Positions 16,353-24,770 of a stretch of DNA of 38,110 nt are shown in pieces. The DNA is from an uncultured Bacillota bacterium. GTDB lineage: Bacteria > Bacillota_I > Bacilli_A > Izemoplasmatales > UBA1188. A program made the position numbers and the translations under genes. The notes beneath the pieces were generated by a model. It searched no databases. It saw nothing but the letters and a program-made list of their open reading frames with translations, and was not told the origin of the DNA. Location of the stretch: NCBI GenBank assembly GCA_937907585.1, contig CALCVH010000178.1, forward strand, positions 1 to 38,110. Direction: 5' to 3'. Numbering within the stretch: the first letter of the stretch is position 1; each line of letters starts with the position of its first letter.

Positions 16353-16381
16353 ATTATATATTTTATTTTAGTGACTTTCAA
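16353..16381 (-). promoter_or_regulatory. Promoter of the SDR gene
   Basis: On the minus strand, TTGAAA (16381-16376), a 17-nt spacer and TATAAT (16358-16353) lie over the end of the araC-type gene. The predicted start near 16346 leaves a short leader containing the SD AAAGGA. Confidence 0.7.
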
Positions 16382-17177
16382 TTAATTTATTTCTATAAGA
16401 TAACTTGTAGTTATTTATGGTTTGGCTCTCTATTTTTTTGAATAATTTACTAGCGTATGATGGATCATCTATCCCAACATATGAACATGCTTCTTTTAAA
16501 CTTAGGTTTTTGTCCATTAACAAATTCTTAAGCATAGTTATTTTTTGATTGTTTATGAATGATACAATTGTTTCACCTGTACTCTTTTTATATAAAGAAC
16601 ACATATATTCTTTGGTTATTCCTAAACTTTTCGCAACGTCATTTAATAATATTTTTTTGGATAAATTAAATGAAACATATTTTTTTATCTTTTCAATATA
16701 CATTGTCTCATTATTAATATCTATATCAGATAAATCTTTATTTAATTCTTCATTAAATGAATATAACACTTTAAATAATAAATAATTAATCCTTGGACTA
16801 TTTGATGGATCAGTATTGCTTAAAAGAATAAGCTCATCAATATCGTTTTGTAATACTGAATTATTGATAGAACTTTTTATTTTTAAAATCTCTTTTTGGT
16901 GATTAAACAAAAATGAACACTCTATTCCAACACAATGATGTTCGCTAATTCCACTACTCATAACGGAGATTTTATGGCTTCTATCGTGAATAAAAAAATC
17001 ACCTTTTTTAAGTGTGTATGATATATTCTTTGTTTTGCATGTTAAACTTCCGTATTTCACATATCCAAATTCTAAATAGTTATTTAAAACAGGCAAATCA
17101 TTTTTATAATCTATTGCGTTAAATTTATGTGCGACAGTGATTTTTGGAAGAGAATTTATAACGATATAACTATTCAT
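16368..17177 (-). CDS. AraC-family transcriptional regulator (operon A)
   Basis: This 269-aa protein has an N-terminal cupin-like sensor (about 1-150, with LEFGYVKYGSLTC and a GDFFIHD turn). A C-terminal pair of helix-turn-helices follows: LLNDVAKSLGITKEYMCSLYKK, split by a linker, and LKEACSYVGIDDPSYASKLFKK, residues about 170-265, typical of AraC/XylS. The N-terminal AHKFNAIDY is shared with the second AraC protein at 24760-25581 (AHKFYATDY), so the two are paralogues. It is transcribed away from the operon starting at 17365, the usual position for a regulator of that operon. The likely role is activation in response to a sugar. The effector is unknown. The start codon lies 7 nt from the -10 box with no SD. 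Confidence 0.85.
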   Translation of the reverse strand: MNSYIVINSLPKITVAHKFNAIDYKNDLPVLNNYLEFGYVKYGSLTCKTKNISYTLKKGDFFIHDRSHKISVMSSGISEHHCVGIECSFLFNHQKEILKIKSSINNSVLQNDIDELILLSNTDPSNSPRINYLLFKVLYSFNEELNKDLSDIDINNETMYIEKIKKYVSFNLSKKILLNDVAKSLGITKEYMCSLYKKSTGETIVSFINNQKITMLKNLLMDKNLSLKEACSYVGIDDPSYASKLFKKIESQTINNYKLSYRNKLIESH

Positions 17178-17184
17178 AATTAAG

Positions 17185-17213
17185 TTTATATCACTTTATA
17201 TTAATATAGTCAA
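17185..17213 (-). promoter_or_regulatory. Promoter of the first araC-type gene, leaderless
   Basis: On the minus strand, TTGACT (17213-17208), a 17-nt spacer and TATAAA (17190-17185) are near-consensus. Seven bases separate the -10 box from ATG 17177, so transcription should start at or one base before the start codon. Confidence 0.75.
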
Positions 17214-17262
17214 TTAATATTAATATTTTACATCTTTATAATCGCTACAAATAAAATGTAAA

Positions 17263-17271
17263 TGATATAAT
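17263..17271 (+). promoter_or_regulatory. Operon A promoter (extended -10, activator-type)
   Basis: TGATATAAT (17263-17271) is an extended -10 with no recognisable -35 box, as expected for an AraC-activated promoter. TTTACAT (about 17227-17233) and ATGTAAA (17256-17262) form a spaced inverted repeat upstream. The 93-nt leader ends in the SD AAAGGA. The first part of the leader resembles that of the operon B promoter. Confidence 0.55.
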
Positions 17272-17364
17272 AATGGTGAAAATAGACAAAAATATCAAAA
17301 AAGTAGGAAAATATTTGGAATTAAATTACAAAATAAATATTAATATATTCCATAAAGGAACCAT

Positions 17365-18036
17365 ATGAATAAATTAGAGAAAACAAATAAAATATTAGAA
17401 TCAATTAAAAACGCTTTTAATTCATATAAAACTAATTTTGATATGAATAAGTCATCTGATGAACTATTTAATAACTTTAAAGTTGTTCTAGATAAAGAAT
17501 TAAAAGATTATGAAATTCTATATGATTACATAATTGGAGAAGAATCAAAAAACATAGATGGAATAACTAAGAATTATTATCCTAAAATTAACGATTCTAT
17601 CATTATGGATATAAGTGTTAAATTTGATGAAGTTTGGGTTGATGTTACTAGGACATTCTTTGTTAAGAAATATACTAGTAAACAAAAGGAAGCTTATTAT
17701 ATGATTTTTAGGTCTATAAGAAATGGTGAATCTATACTAAAAAATGGCGTTAGTGGCGATACTGTTTATAATGAAGTAAATAAAGAATTTATTTTAAATA
17801 AAATGAATTTAGTTCATCATGCAGGACATTTAATATCTAATGAACCTGTAAGTGTTCCTGAATTTATAGAGAACGAAAATAATATCGTTAAAACAGGCGA
17901 CATTGTTGCGATAGAATCAGGAATATATAAAGATTTTGGTATAAGACTAGAAAATGATTATTTAGTTTTGAATGATAGATGTATTAATCTTTTTGAAGAA
18001 TTAATGCCTATAGATATAGAGGAGTATGTGTTATGA
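17365..18036 (+). CDS. M24 (aminopeptidase P/creatinase-fold) family protein
   Basis: This 223-aa protein contains the 'pita-bread' metallohydrolase domain with all five metal ligands: D82 (MDIS), D93 (VDVTRTFF), H155 (HHAGH), E184 (AIESG) and E196 (LEND). It lacks the N-terminal domain of aminopeptidase P, so it is nearer the short M24 forms. Known relatives are proline peptidases, methionine aminopeptidase and creatinase, so a non-peptide amidohydrolase function is possible. It is first in the sugar operon and overlaps the aldolase gene by 4 nt (ATGA). That coupling suggests a job in the pathway, which I cannot name. SD AAAGGA is present. The stop is TGA. Confidence 0.75.
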   Translation: MNKLEKTNKILESIKNAFNSYKTNFDMNKSSDELFNNFKVVLDKELKDYEILYDYIIGEESKNIDGITKNYYPKINDSIIMDISVKFDEVWVDVTRTFFVKKYTSKQKEAYYMIFRSIRNGESILKNGVSGDTVYNEVNKEFILNKMNLVHHAGHLISNEPVSVPEFIENENNIVKTGDIVAIESGIYKDFGIRLENDYLVLNDRCINLFEELMPIDIEEYVL

Positions 18037-18851
18037 AAAAATTAATTAGTGGTCCATATGGTGTATTATTAACACCATTTAAAGATAATAAGGTAGATTT
18101 TGTAAATTTAAAAAAAGAATTAGATTATGTAAATGATGATGGAATAAAAGGCTTTGTGCTTAATGGAAGCACAAGTGAATTTATAAACATATCAATTGAT
18201 GAACAAATAGAGATAATCAAATTCGTTAGTTTAAATAAAGCTAAAAATAAAGAAATGATTGTTGGCGCTAGCGCTTCAAATGCAGTAGATTCGATTAAGA
18301 TTGCAGAAAAAGCATATGAATATGGTGCTAAGGCGCTTCTTGTATGCCCACCATATTACTTTAAGTATACTGAAAGTGAAAAAGAAAAATACTATTTAGA
18401 TATCGCTAATAATTCAAAAGTTCCTCTAATTTTATATAATATTCCATTCTTTACTCAAGAAATAGAATTATCTTTAGTAGATAAACTATTTAAACATCCA
18501 AATATTATAGGAATTAAAGACAGCAGTGCGAATATGAAAAGAATTATGCATTTATTAAGTAAATATAAACATACTAATAAAATAATTCTTACTGGTACAG
18601 ATGATATATTAGTTCCAGCACTGGCTGCGGGAGTTGATGGAAGTTTTACTGCATTATCTATAATATATCCACATAAAATTTCTAAATTATATGAACTAAT
18701 GGATAAAGGCTTAATTAAAGAAGCACTAGAAGTACAAATGAGTTTTATGGAAGATTTAAGAATTGCGGATAGTATGACTTTCCCATTTGGATATAAAAGA
18801 TTAATGGAAAAAGCATCGAATATTGATTTTAAAGATAAGGAGATAAATTAA
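18033..18851 (+). CDS. DapA/NanA-family aldolase, likely 2-keto-3-deoxy-sugar-acid aldolase
   Basis: This 272-aa class I (Schiff-base) aldolase of the DHDPS/N-acetylneuraminate lyase family has the catalytic Tyr in LYNIP (Y135) and the Schiff-base Lys in GIKDSS (K162). The usual GTTGE motif reads GSTSEF (about 45-50), and a GTDD block is at about 188-191. The altered N-terminal motif and the neighbours argue against lysine biosynthesis. The flanking dehydrogenase and enolase-type dehydratase suggest it splits a 2-keto-3-deoxy sugar acid into pyruvate and an aldehyde. It overlaps the M24 gene by 4 nt, and its last base is the first base of the next start codon. Exact substrate (2-keto-3-deoxygalactonate or another acid) is inferred. 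Confidence 0.8.
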   Translation: MKKLISGPYGVLLTPFKDNKVDFVNLKKELDYVNDDGIKGFVLNGSTSEFINISIDEQIEIIKFVSLNKAKNKEMIVGASASNAVDSIKIAEKAYEYGAKALLVCPPYYFKYTESEKEKYYLDIANNSKVPLILYNIPFFTQEIELSLVDKLFKHPNIIGIKDSSANMKRIMHLLSKYKHTNKIILTGTDDILVPALAAGVDGSFTALSIIYPHKISKLYELMDKGLIKEALEVQMSFMEDLRIADSMTFPFGYKRLMEKASNIDFKDKEIN

Positions 18852-19870
18852 TGAAAGCCGCAGTATGGACAGGAATAAATAAAGTTGAAATAAAAGATGT
18901 ACCTATTCCAGAAATAGGTAGCGAAGAAGCGCTTCTTAAAGTTAGATGCGCTGGTGTATGTGTTACAGATTTCCATATTATATCTGGAAAATTAAAGATA
19001 GGTAAAATGCCTAACATTCAAGGACATGAAATATGCGCAGAAGTTGTGAAAATAAATTCGAAGAATAGCGATTTAAAAATAGGACAAAGATGCGTTGTAA
19101 AAACATCTTTAGGATGTGGTGAGTGTGAATACTGTAGAAGCGGAAAACAGTATTTATGTAAAAACTCGTCTGAAATAGGATACTATCCACATAATGGTGG
19201 ATACGCTGAATATTTAAAAGTACCTGTTAGTCAGATAGTTCCTATTCCTGATTCAGTTAGCGATTATGCCGCAAGCATAATGGAAAGCTGTGTTTGCCCT
19301 ACCGAATCATTGATGAACTTTAAAGTTCCATTTAATGGTGATGTGATAGTATTTGGTGCTGGACCTGCAGGACTTGCGTATATCATGTTATCTAAATTAA
19401 TGGGCGCAAGAAGAGTAATATCAGTTGTAAGACAAAATAAATTCGATAGAGCGTATAGTTTTGGTGCTGATATAGTTATTGATTCAGCGTCTGATATAGT
19501 AAAAGAAGTTGAAAAAATAACAAATGGTGAATTCTGTGAACTCGTTATTGAAGCGACAGGGAATGCGTCTATTATATCCATGACACCTAATGTATGTAAA
19601 AAAGGCGGAAGAATAATTCAATATGGTATTCCAGGAGATGATGAAGTAGTTAATTATCCAATTAAGAAATTAATTGTTGATGAAATAACTATTCATGGTG
19701 CAGTTGGAAACACCAAAGCTTGGTATCCACTAATTGATTTAATCGATCAAGGAAAACTAAATCTAGAAAAATTAGTTACACATGAATTTAAGTTAGAGGA
19801 TATTAATAAAGCGTTTGATTTATATAGAAATCATGATAGTTCATTAATTAAGGCAGTTATTAAATTTTAA
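18851..19870 (+). CDS. Zinc-dependent alcohol (sugar) dehydrogenase, MDR superfamily
   Basis: This 339-aa medium-chain dehydrogenase has the catalytic zinc residues C37 (AGVCVTD) and H59-E60 (GHE). The structural zinc lobe has four cysteines, C89, C92, C95 and C103, and the Rossmann motif is GAGPAGL (169-175). The overall type is L-threonine/sorbitol/galactitol-dehydrogenase-like. In this operon it most likely oxidises the released sugar (or a derivative) to the lactone or keto form, the entry step of an oxidative route whose next steps are the dehydratase and aldolase beside it. No lactonase gene is seen, so hydrolysis may be spontaneous or done by an unrecognised gene. SD AAGGAG lies upstream. 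Confidence 0.85.
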   Translation: MKAAVWTGINKVEIKDVPIPEIGSEEALLKVRCAGVCVTDFHIISGKLKIGKMPNIQGHEICAEVVKINSKNSDLKIGQRCVVKTSLGCGECEYCRSGKQYLCKNSSEIGYYPHNGGYAEYLKVPVSQIVPIPDSVSDYAASIMESCVCPTESLMNFKVPFNGDVIVFGAGPAGLAYIMLSKLMGARRVISVVRQNKFDRAYSFGADIVIDSASDIVKEVEKITNGEFCELVIEATGNASIISMTPNVCKKGGRIIQYGIPGDDEVVNYPIKKLIVDEITIHGAVGNTKAWYPLIDLIDQGKLNLEKLVTHEFKLEDINKAFDLYRNHDSSLIKAVIKF

Positions 19871-19885
19871 GAGGTAGATAAAAAT

Positions 19886-21007
19886 ATGAAGATTACTGAT
19901 GTAGAAGTCGTTGTAGTAAGACAAGATGAAGTAAAGATGATTGGCGATGGTAGTCAAGATACCGCAATTGTTTTAGTTCATACTGATGAAGGAATTACAG
20001 GAATTGGTGAAGTTGATAGCGCTCCTGAAGTAGTTAAAATGATAGTGGACGCTCCATCATCACATGACCAATGTCGTGGATTAAAATCAATACTAGTTGG
20101 AGAAGATCCTAGAAATATTGAATATTTATGGTATAAGATGTACCACTATAGCTATTATTATTCTAGAAGAAGCGTTGGAATACATGCGATGAGCGGTATC
20201 GATATCGCTTTATGGGATATACTTGGTAAAAAGATGGGTGTATCTGTATCTAGATTAATAGGTGGTAGATTTAGAGAAAAGATTCCTGCATACTGTAGTG
20301 TATTAATGCCTGGAACTAAAAAGGAAATCTTTGATTTAGTAAACCATCATAAGAAAGATTGTAACTATCATGGTTATAAATTCGGATGGGGAGCACTTGG
20401 TGAAAGTGAAGAAAAAGATATTAAATTAGTTGAATATGCTAGGGAAGCAGTAGGCAGTGAAAATAGATTAATGATAGATATCGGAATGAGATGGAAAGAT
20501 TATAAATATGCATTAAGGGTATCTAAAGAATATGAAAAACAAAATATATACTGGCTAGAAGAACCATTTGAACCAGATTACTTAGATATGTTTGGAAGAC
20601 TATCAGATAATATTAATGTATCTTTAGCATCTGGTGAAGAATATGGAACACTATTTGAATTTAATGATTTAATTAATAAAGGAAAAGTAGATATCGTTCA
20701 ACCAGATATGAGTAGATGCGGCGGTATCACGATGGCTAAAAAGATTGCAGATATGGCTATGTTAAATGGAAAGAAATTAATTCCTCACGCATTTAAAACT
20801 GGTATTTTAATGGCCGCAACTCTGCAATTAATCGCATCTATTCCAAACGCTGATATGTTAGAATACTGCGCTCAAGAAACAGTATTAAGCAAAGGCTTAG
20901 TTAAACATCATTTCAAATTAGATAAAGATGGTAATGTTTTAATTCCAGATTTACCAGGTCTTGGAATTGAATTAAATGAAGAAATATTAAATAAATATAG
21001 GAGATAA
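19886..21007 (+). CDS. Enolase-superfamily sugar-acid dehydratase (mandelate racemase-like)
   Basis: This 373-aa enzyme has an N-terminal capping domain and a C-terminal barrel of the mandelate racemase subgroup. Metal ligands are D198 (MIDIGMRW), E225 (WLEEPF) and E251 (SGEEYG). The D274-H301 dyad (QPDMS, PHAFKTG) is the general base on strands 6-7. On strand 2 the usual KxK is K165-F-G (YKFGWG), so the second lysine is absent. This is as in several acid-sugar dehydratases where only one face abstracts a proton. It probably dehydrates a hexonate or pentonate to the 2-keto-3-deoxy acid used by the adjacent aldolase. D-galactonate would fit the alpha-galactosidase, but the motif does not prove it. 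An SD-like GAGGT precedes the start. Confidence 0.82.
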   Translation: MKITDVEVVVVRQDEVKMIGDGSQDTAIVLVHTDEGITGIGEVDSAPEVVKMIVDAPSSHDQCRGLKSILVGEDPRNIEYLWYKMYHYSYYYSRRSVGIHAMSGIDIALWDILGKKMGVSVSRLIGGRFREKIPAYCSVLMPGTKKEIFDLVNHHKKDCNYHGYKFGWGALGESEEKDIKLVEYAREAVGSENRLMIDIGMRWKDYKYALRVSKEYEKQNIYWLEEPFEPDYLDMFGRLSDNINVSLASGEEYGTLFEFNDLINKGKVDIVQPDMSRCGGITMAKKIADMAMLNGKKLIPHAFKTGILMAATLQLIASIPNADMLEYCAQETVLSKGLVKHHFKLDKDGNVLIPDLPGLGIELNEEILNKYRR

Positions 21008-21011
21008 AATA

Positions 21012-21719
21012 ATGAACGTTTTAGCAATAGGATGTCATCCAGATGATTTAGAAATAAATGCGGGAGGTACACTCGCAAAATGCGCTAAAAGAGGCGACAA
21101 AATTACTATGGTAACACTCGCTAATGGTAGCGCTGGTCACAAAGTATTATCAAAAGAAGAAATAGTAAAAGTGCGTTTTGTTGAAGCTACTTTATCAGCT
21201 AAAGAAATAGGCGCTGATTATTACTGTTTAGGCTTAGACGATTGTTTTGTTAGAAGAGATTATGATGAAGGTGTAAGAAAAGTATCAGACATTATTAGAA
21301 AAGTTAAGCCTGATTTTATCATCACACATGGTGAACATGAATATATGGAAGACCATAGCGTTACATCCAGAATAGTTTTTGATGCGACAATGGCCGCAAC
21401 AGTATATCACTATCCATCAGAATATCCTGCATTTGAAAAATACACTCCTATTTTCTATATGGAAAATACAATGATGATTAACTCATTCCCAGAAATATTT
21501 GTAGATATTACAGATACTATTGATACAAAAATAAAGATGTATTCTCATCATAAGTCTCAAATTGAATGGTTAAAAGTTCACGATGATTACGATATGATAG
21601 AAGCTGTTAAATCATTCAATAGAACAAGAGGTTTACAATGTGATACAGGATACGTAGAAGGATTTACTATCTGTAAACAAGCACATCACTTACCAACAAA
21701 GAGATATTTGCCTGAATAA
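21012..21719 (+). CDS. PIG-L family deacetylase
   Basis: This 235-aa LmbE-like zinc deacetylase carries HPDD at residues 9-12 and the paired ligand motif MEDHS (D114, H115). GDKITMVTLANG is the usual strand after the GGTLAK helix. Families of this type remove N-acetyl (or similar acyl) groups from amino sugars such as GlcNAc-linked compounds (MshB, BshB, PIG-L). Its place between the dehydratase and the mutarotase-like protein suggests that the substrate of the pathway, or a by-product, is an N-acylated sugar. That would fit an alpha-N-acetylgalactosaminide as well as a galactoside. No signal peptide, so cytosolic. Confidence 0.85.
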   Translation: MNVLAIGCHPDDLEINAGGTLAKCAKRGDKITMVTLANGSAGHKVLSKEEIVKVRFVEATLSAKEIGADYYCLGLDDCFVRRDYDEGVRKVSDIIRKVKPDFIITHGEHEYMEDHSVTSRIVFDATMAATVYHYPSEYPAFEKYTPIFYMENTMMINSFPEIFVDITDTIDTKIKMYSHHKSQIEWLKVHDDYDMIEAVKSFNRTRGLQCDTGYVEGFTICKQAHHLPTKRYLPE

Positions 21720-21722
21720 GAT

Positions 21723-22598
21723 ATGATTATTAATAAGACATCATATAAAAATATAGATGGTATATTATTAAAAAATGAATATATAGAAGTTATAGTGCTT
21801 CCTACTGAAGGAAGCAAAATAGCTTCTATTAAAAATAATAAAGGGTTTGAATATTTATATCAAAACCCTTCTTTAGATTATAAAAAACTATCATTACTTG
21901 ATGACTATGCGTTAAGAGAATGTAGCGGATATGATGATCTATTTCCAACCATTGATCCTGATATTTATAATGGTATTAAATATCCTGACCATGGCGAAGT
22001 CGCAAGACTATCATTTAATTATGAAATAAAAAACGATAAATTATTCCTTTATACTAAATCATTATTATTTAACTATACATATAAAAAAGCTATTTCTTTA
22101 ATGAATAATAAGATAGTAATTGAATATGAAATAATAAACAATGATAATAAAAAACTATATTGTTTATGGGCGATGCATTGTTTATTAAATAGTTCTAATG
22201 AAACAAACATTAGAATAGAAAACAAGACCCCATTATATCTTATGTTTGATAAAGAAAATGAAAAAGGTAATCCTGGCGATTATATAGATTGTAATGGCAC
22301 TATTAACATTGATAGAAGCATGAAGAACTGTTATAAATATTATTATCAAAATAAAAATGGAAGAATAATTTATAATTATGATAAAAACAATTCTCTATCA
22401 TTTTGTTTTGATAAAGATATATTAAAAGAAACAGGTATTTGGATAAACAATGGTTCATTTAATGATTTTTACTGTGTTGGTATTGAACCCGCAACAATAG
22501 GCTATGATTCATTATCAAACGCAAAAAAACATAGTGAAGAATTCTATATAGAACCGAATGGTAAATTATCATTTAGAATAGAAATAGAATTGAACTAA
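21723..22598 (+). CDS. Galactose mutarotase-like protein
   Basis: This 291-aa beta-sandwich protein has the pattern of the aldose 1-epimerase superfamily. A central YPDHGEVARLSF block (about 80-91) matches the 'DHG' region. WAMHCLL (about 138-144) has the histidine, and VGIEPATIGYDSL (near 257-269) has the C-terminal glutamate expected to be the catalytic base. It is a divergent member: the classical NPxxH is absent. Likely it interconverts sugar anomers so that the next enzyme gets its substrate. It sits just before alpha-galactosidase, which releases the alpha anomer, consistent with that job. Codon use is the same as in the neighbouring genes. The 17-nt gap to the next ORF contains a weak SD. 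Confidence 0.7.
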   Translation: MIINKTSYKNIDGILLKNEYIEVIVLPTEGSKIASIKNNKGFEYLYQNPSLDYKKLSLLDDYALRECSGYDDLFPTIDPDIYNGIKYPDHGEVARLSFNYEIKNDKLFLYTKSLLFNYTYKKAISLMNNKIVIEYEIINNDNKKLYCLWAMHCLLNSSNETNIRIENKTPLYLMFDKENEKGNPGDYIDCNGTINIDRSMKNCYKYYYQNKNGRIIYNYDKNNSLSFCFDKDILKETGIWINNGSFNDFYCVGIEPATIGYDSLSNAKKHSEEFYIEPNGKLSFRIEIELN

Positions 22599-22615
22599 AA
22601 AGTAGGACTAATAGT

Positions 22616-24685
22616 ATGAAAAAAAGATTTAATAATCTAGAATTTGTTATTGAAAATAATAAAATATTGCTTGAATCAATCGGAAACATTAAAACGAATG
22701 GTTTTCGTTTTGTTGAAGTTCAATTAAGTGGAGAAAACAAAGATTCTCACATGGGCATAAAGATGGTTAAATCAAGCGAAGGATTAAAACTAGATTATGT
22801 TTCATTTGAACATGACGATTCCACTCTTTTTATAACACAAAAGTCCGAATTAATAAAAGTTGTATCAGTCTTTAAACAGTATAAAGACACAAATGCTATA
22901 AGCGTCTACAATGTAATTGAAAATATTTCTAATAGTGATATCGTTATTGAAGAAGCGTCATCGCTAATGATATATGGTTTTTCTAATGAAGGAAAATCCG
23001 GGTATAATGATCTATATATAACCAAATTTATTAGCAGCCACCATGTTGAATGCCAACCAAAAAGATTTTCTTTTGAATCTCTTGGCCTATTTAATTCAAG
23101 AATGGAAACACAAAAAAAGATTTGTTTTTCTAATATTGGCAGTTGGTCAACTAAAGAAGAAATACCGCAATGTATTATAGAAGATACATCTACTAATAAA
23201 ATGATTATGTTTGAAATTGAATCGAATAATTCGTGGTATTATGAGATTTCAGATAACAATAATGATTATTATTTATATACAAGCGGAGCTAATTCTTCGT
23301 ATGGTAATTTTGAAAAATTATTAAAGCCTAATGAAACATATAAAACCGTAACTACTTCAATTTCATTTGGAGAATCATTAAATGAAATAATAGAAAATAT
23401 GACTAAATATAGAAGAATTATTAAAGGAAATTCTAAAGAAGATGAAGAATTACCTATAATATTTAATGAATATATGCATTTGTCATGGGATTCTCCAGAA
23501 GAAAACAAAACTAAAGATATAGCGAATTTTATATCTAAACTAGGTTCAAAATACTATGTTATAGATTGCGGATGGCACGATGAAGAACCTGGATACGCTA
23601 TATATCCTTATGTTGGCAAGTGGGTTGAAAGCAAAACTAGGTTTTCTAGTGGTTTAAGAAAAACAACCGATTATATAAGAAGTTTAGGTATGAAAGCAGG
23701 CTTGTGGATTGAACCAGAGATTATCGGAAATAAATGCAAAGAAATGCTAGATTATTATGATGATTCATGTTTCTTACAAAGAAATGGTAAGAAAGTGTCT
23801 GTAATGAATAGATATTTCTTAGATTTTAGATCAAACAAAGTAAGAGACTATTTAAACAAAACAATCGAACGTATGGTAGTTGAATATGGTGCTGATTATA
23901 TTAAACTTGATTACAATCAAGATTGTGGAATTGGAACAGATTATAATGCGTTTTCATGTGGAGATGGTTTAGAACAAGCATCTAAAGCATATTTATCGTG
24001 GATTGATGAAATAAGGGATGCTTATCCAAATGTTATTTTTGAAACTTGTTCATCTGGCGGAATGAGAATGGATTATGAAACATTGAAACACTTTTCGATT
24101 GTCTCAACATCAGATCAAACTAATTATTCAGAATATCCATACATCGCATCAAATGTTTTATCGGCAGTACTTCCAGAACAAGCTGCAGTATGGAGTTACC
24201 CAGTCGGAACACCTTCAAATCCTAATGAAGATTTTAAAATAAATAAGGAGTGGGTATTAAAAAATATAAGTGATGAGCAAGTCGTTATTAATATGATTAA
24301 CTCATTTTTAGGCAGAATGCATCTAGCAAGCGATCTCAGATTATTAGATGATCATAGATTAGAACTAGTAAAAGAAGGCATATGTTATTATAATTCTTTA
24401 TCTAAAATAAAAAACAAAGCATTTCCGTATTTTCCTTTAGGATTTTCGTCGTATTACGATAAACATGTTTCAAGTGGATTAATTTATAATAATATGGTTT
24501 ATTTAGCGATATGGAACTTAGATGGTAGTTATGATTTTGAAATACCAATGAAAAGAAATATTAAAAACATAAAAGTTGGTTATCCAAAAAATACATCCGT
24601 CAAATATGGATATAATGACAATATTCTAAATGTTAAATTTAATAAAAAGGAACAAGGTCTATTCCTTGAAATTGAATTAATGTAA
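22616..24685 (+). CDS. Alpha-galactosidase, GH36 family
   Basis: This 689-aa retaining glycosidase has an N-terminal beta-sandwich (about 1-280) and a TIM barrel. The barrel shows IDCGWHDE, KAGLWIEPE, the nucleophile D432 in YIKLDYNQDCG, ETCSSGG, and the acid/base D500 in STSDQTNY. A C-terminal beta domain closes it. There is no signal peptide, so it works on oligosaccharides after uptake, probably by the ABC importer encoded at 25.7 kb. GH36 also includes alpha-N-acetylgalactosaminidases, which the nearby PIG-L deacetylase makes worth considering. It is the last gene of operon A, followed by two hairpin terminators. Confidence 0.9.
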   Translation: MKKRFNNLEFVIENNKILLESIGNIKTNGFRFVEVQLSGENKDSHMGIKMVKSSEGLKLDYVSFEHDDSTLFITQKSELIKVVSVFKQYKDTNAISVYNVIENISNSDIVIEEASSLMIYGFSNEGKSGYNDLYITKFISSHHVECQPKRFSFESLGLFNSRMETQKKICFSNIGSWSTKEEIPQCIIEDTSTNKMIMFEIESNNSWYYEISDNNNDYYLYTSGANSSYGNFEKLLKPNETYKTVTTSISFGESLNEIIENMTKYRRIIKGNSKEDEELPIIFNEYMHLSWDSPEENKTKDIANFISKLGSKYYVIDCGWHDEEPGYAIYPYVGKWVESKTRFSSGLRKTTDYIRSLGMKAGLWIEPEIIGNKCKEMLDYYDDSCFLQRNGKKVSVMNRYFLDFRSNKVRDYLNKTIERMVVEYGADYIKLDYNQDCGIGTDYNAFSCGDGLEQASKAYLSWIDEIRDAYPNVIFETCSSGGMRMDYETLKHFSIVSTSDQTNYSEYPYIASNVLSAVLPEQAAVWSYPVGTPSNPNEDFKINKEWVLKNISDEQVVINMINSFLGRMHLASDLRLLDDHRLELVKEGICYYNSLSKIKNKAFPYFPLGFSSYYDKHVSSGLIYNNMVYLAIWNLDGSYDFEIPMKRNIKNIKVGYPKNTSVKYGYNDNILNVKFNKKEQGLFLEIELM

Positions 24686-24696
24686 TTTTACTTTAC

Positions 24697-24719
24697 AATG
24701 GCTAAACTAATTAGCCATT
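24697..24719 (+). terminator. Hairpin after the alpha-galactosidase gene
   Basis: AATGGCTAA (24697-24705) pairs perfectly with TTAGCCATT (24711-24719) around a 5-nt loop. Few T follow, so it acts together with the stronger hairpin just downstream. Confidence 0.55.
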
Positions 24720-24720
24720 T

Positions 24721-24770
24721 AAAAAATCTAAAGCGTAGTAAAATGTTTAACACGATGCTTTAGATTTTTT
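24721..24770. terminator. Bidirectional terminator between convergent genes
   Basis: A perfect 14-bp inverted repeat, AAAAAATCTAAAGC (24721-24734) and GCTTTAGATTTTTT (24757-24770), provides T runs on both strands. The stop codon of the minus-strand araC-type gene (24762-24760) lies inside the right arm, so the hairpin forms partly from coding sequence. Confidence 0.88.

Noticed and set aside
18033..18851. dapA for lysine biosynthesis
   Set aside because: The GTTGE-type motif is altered (GSTSEF) and the neighbours are sugar-acid enzymes, with no lysine pathway genes.
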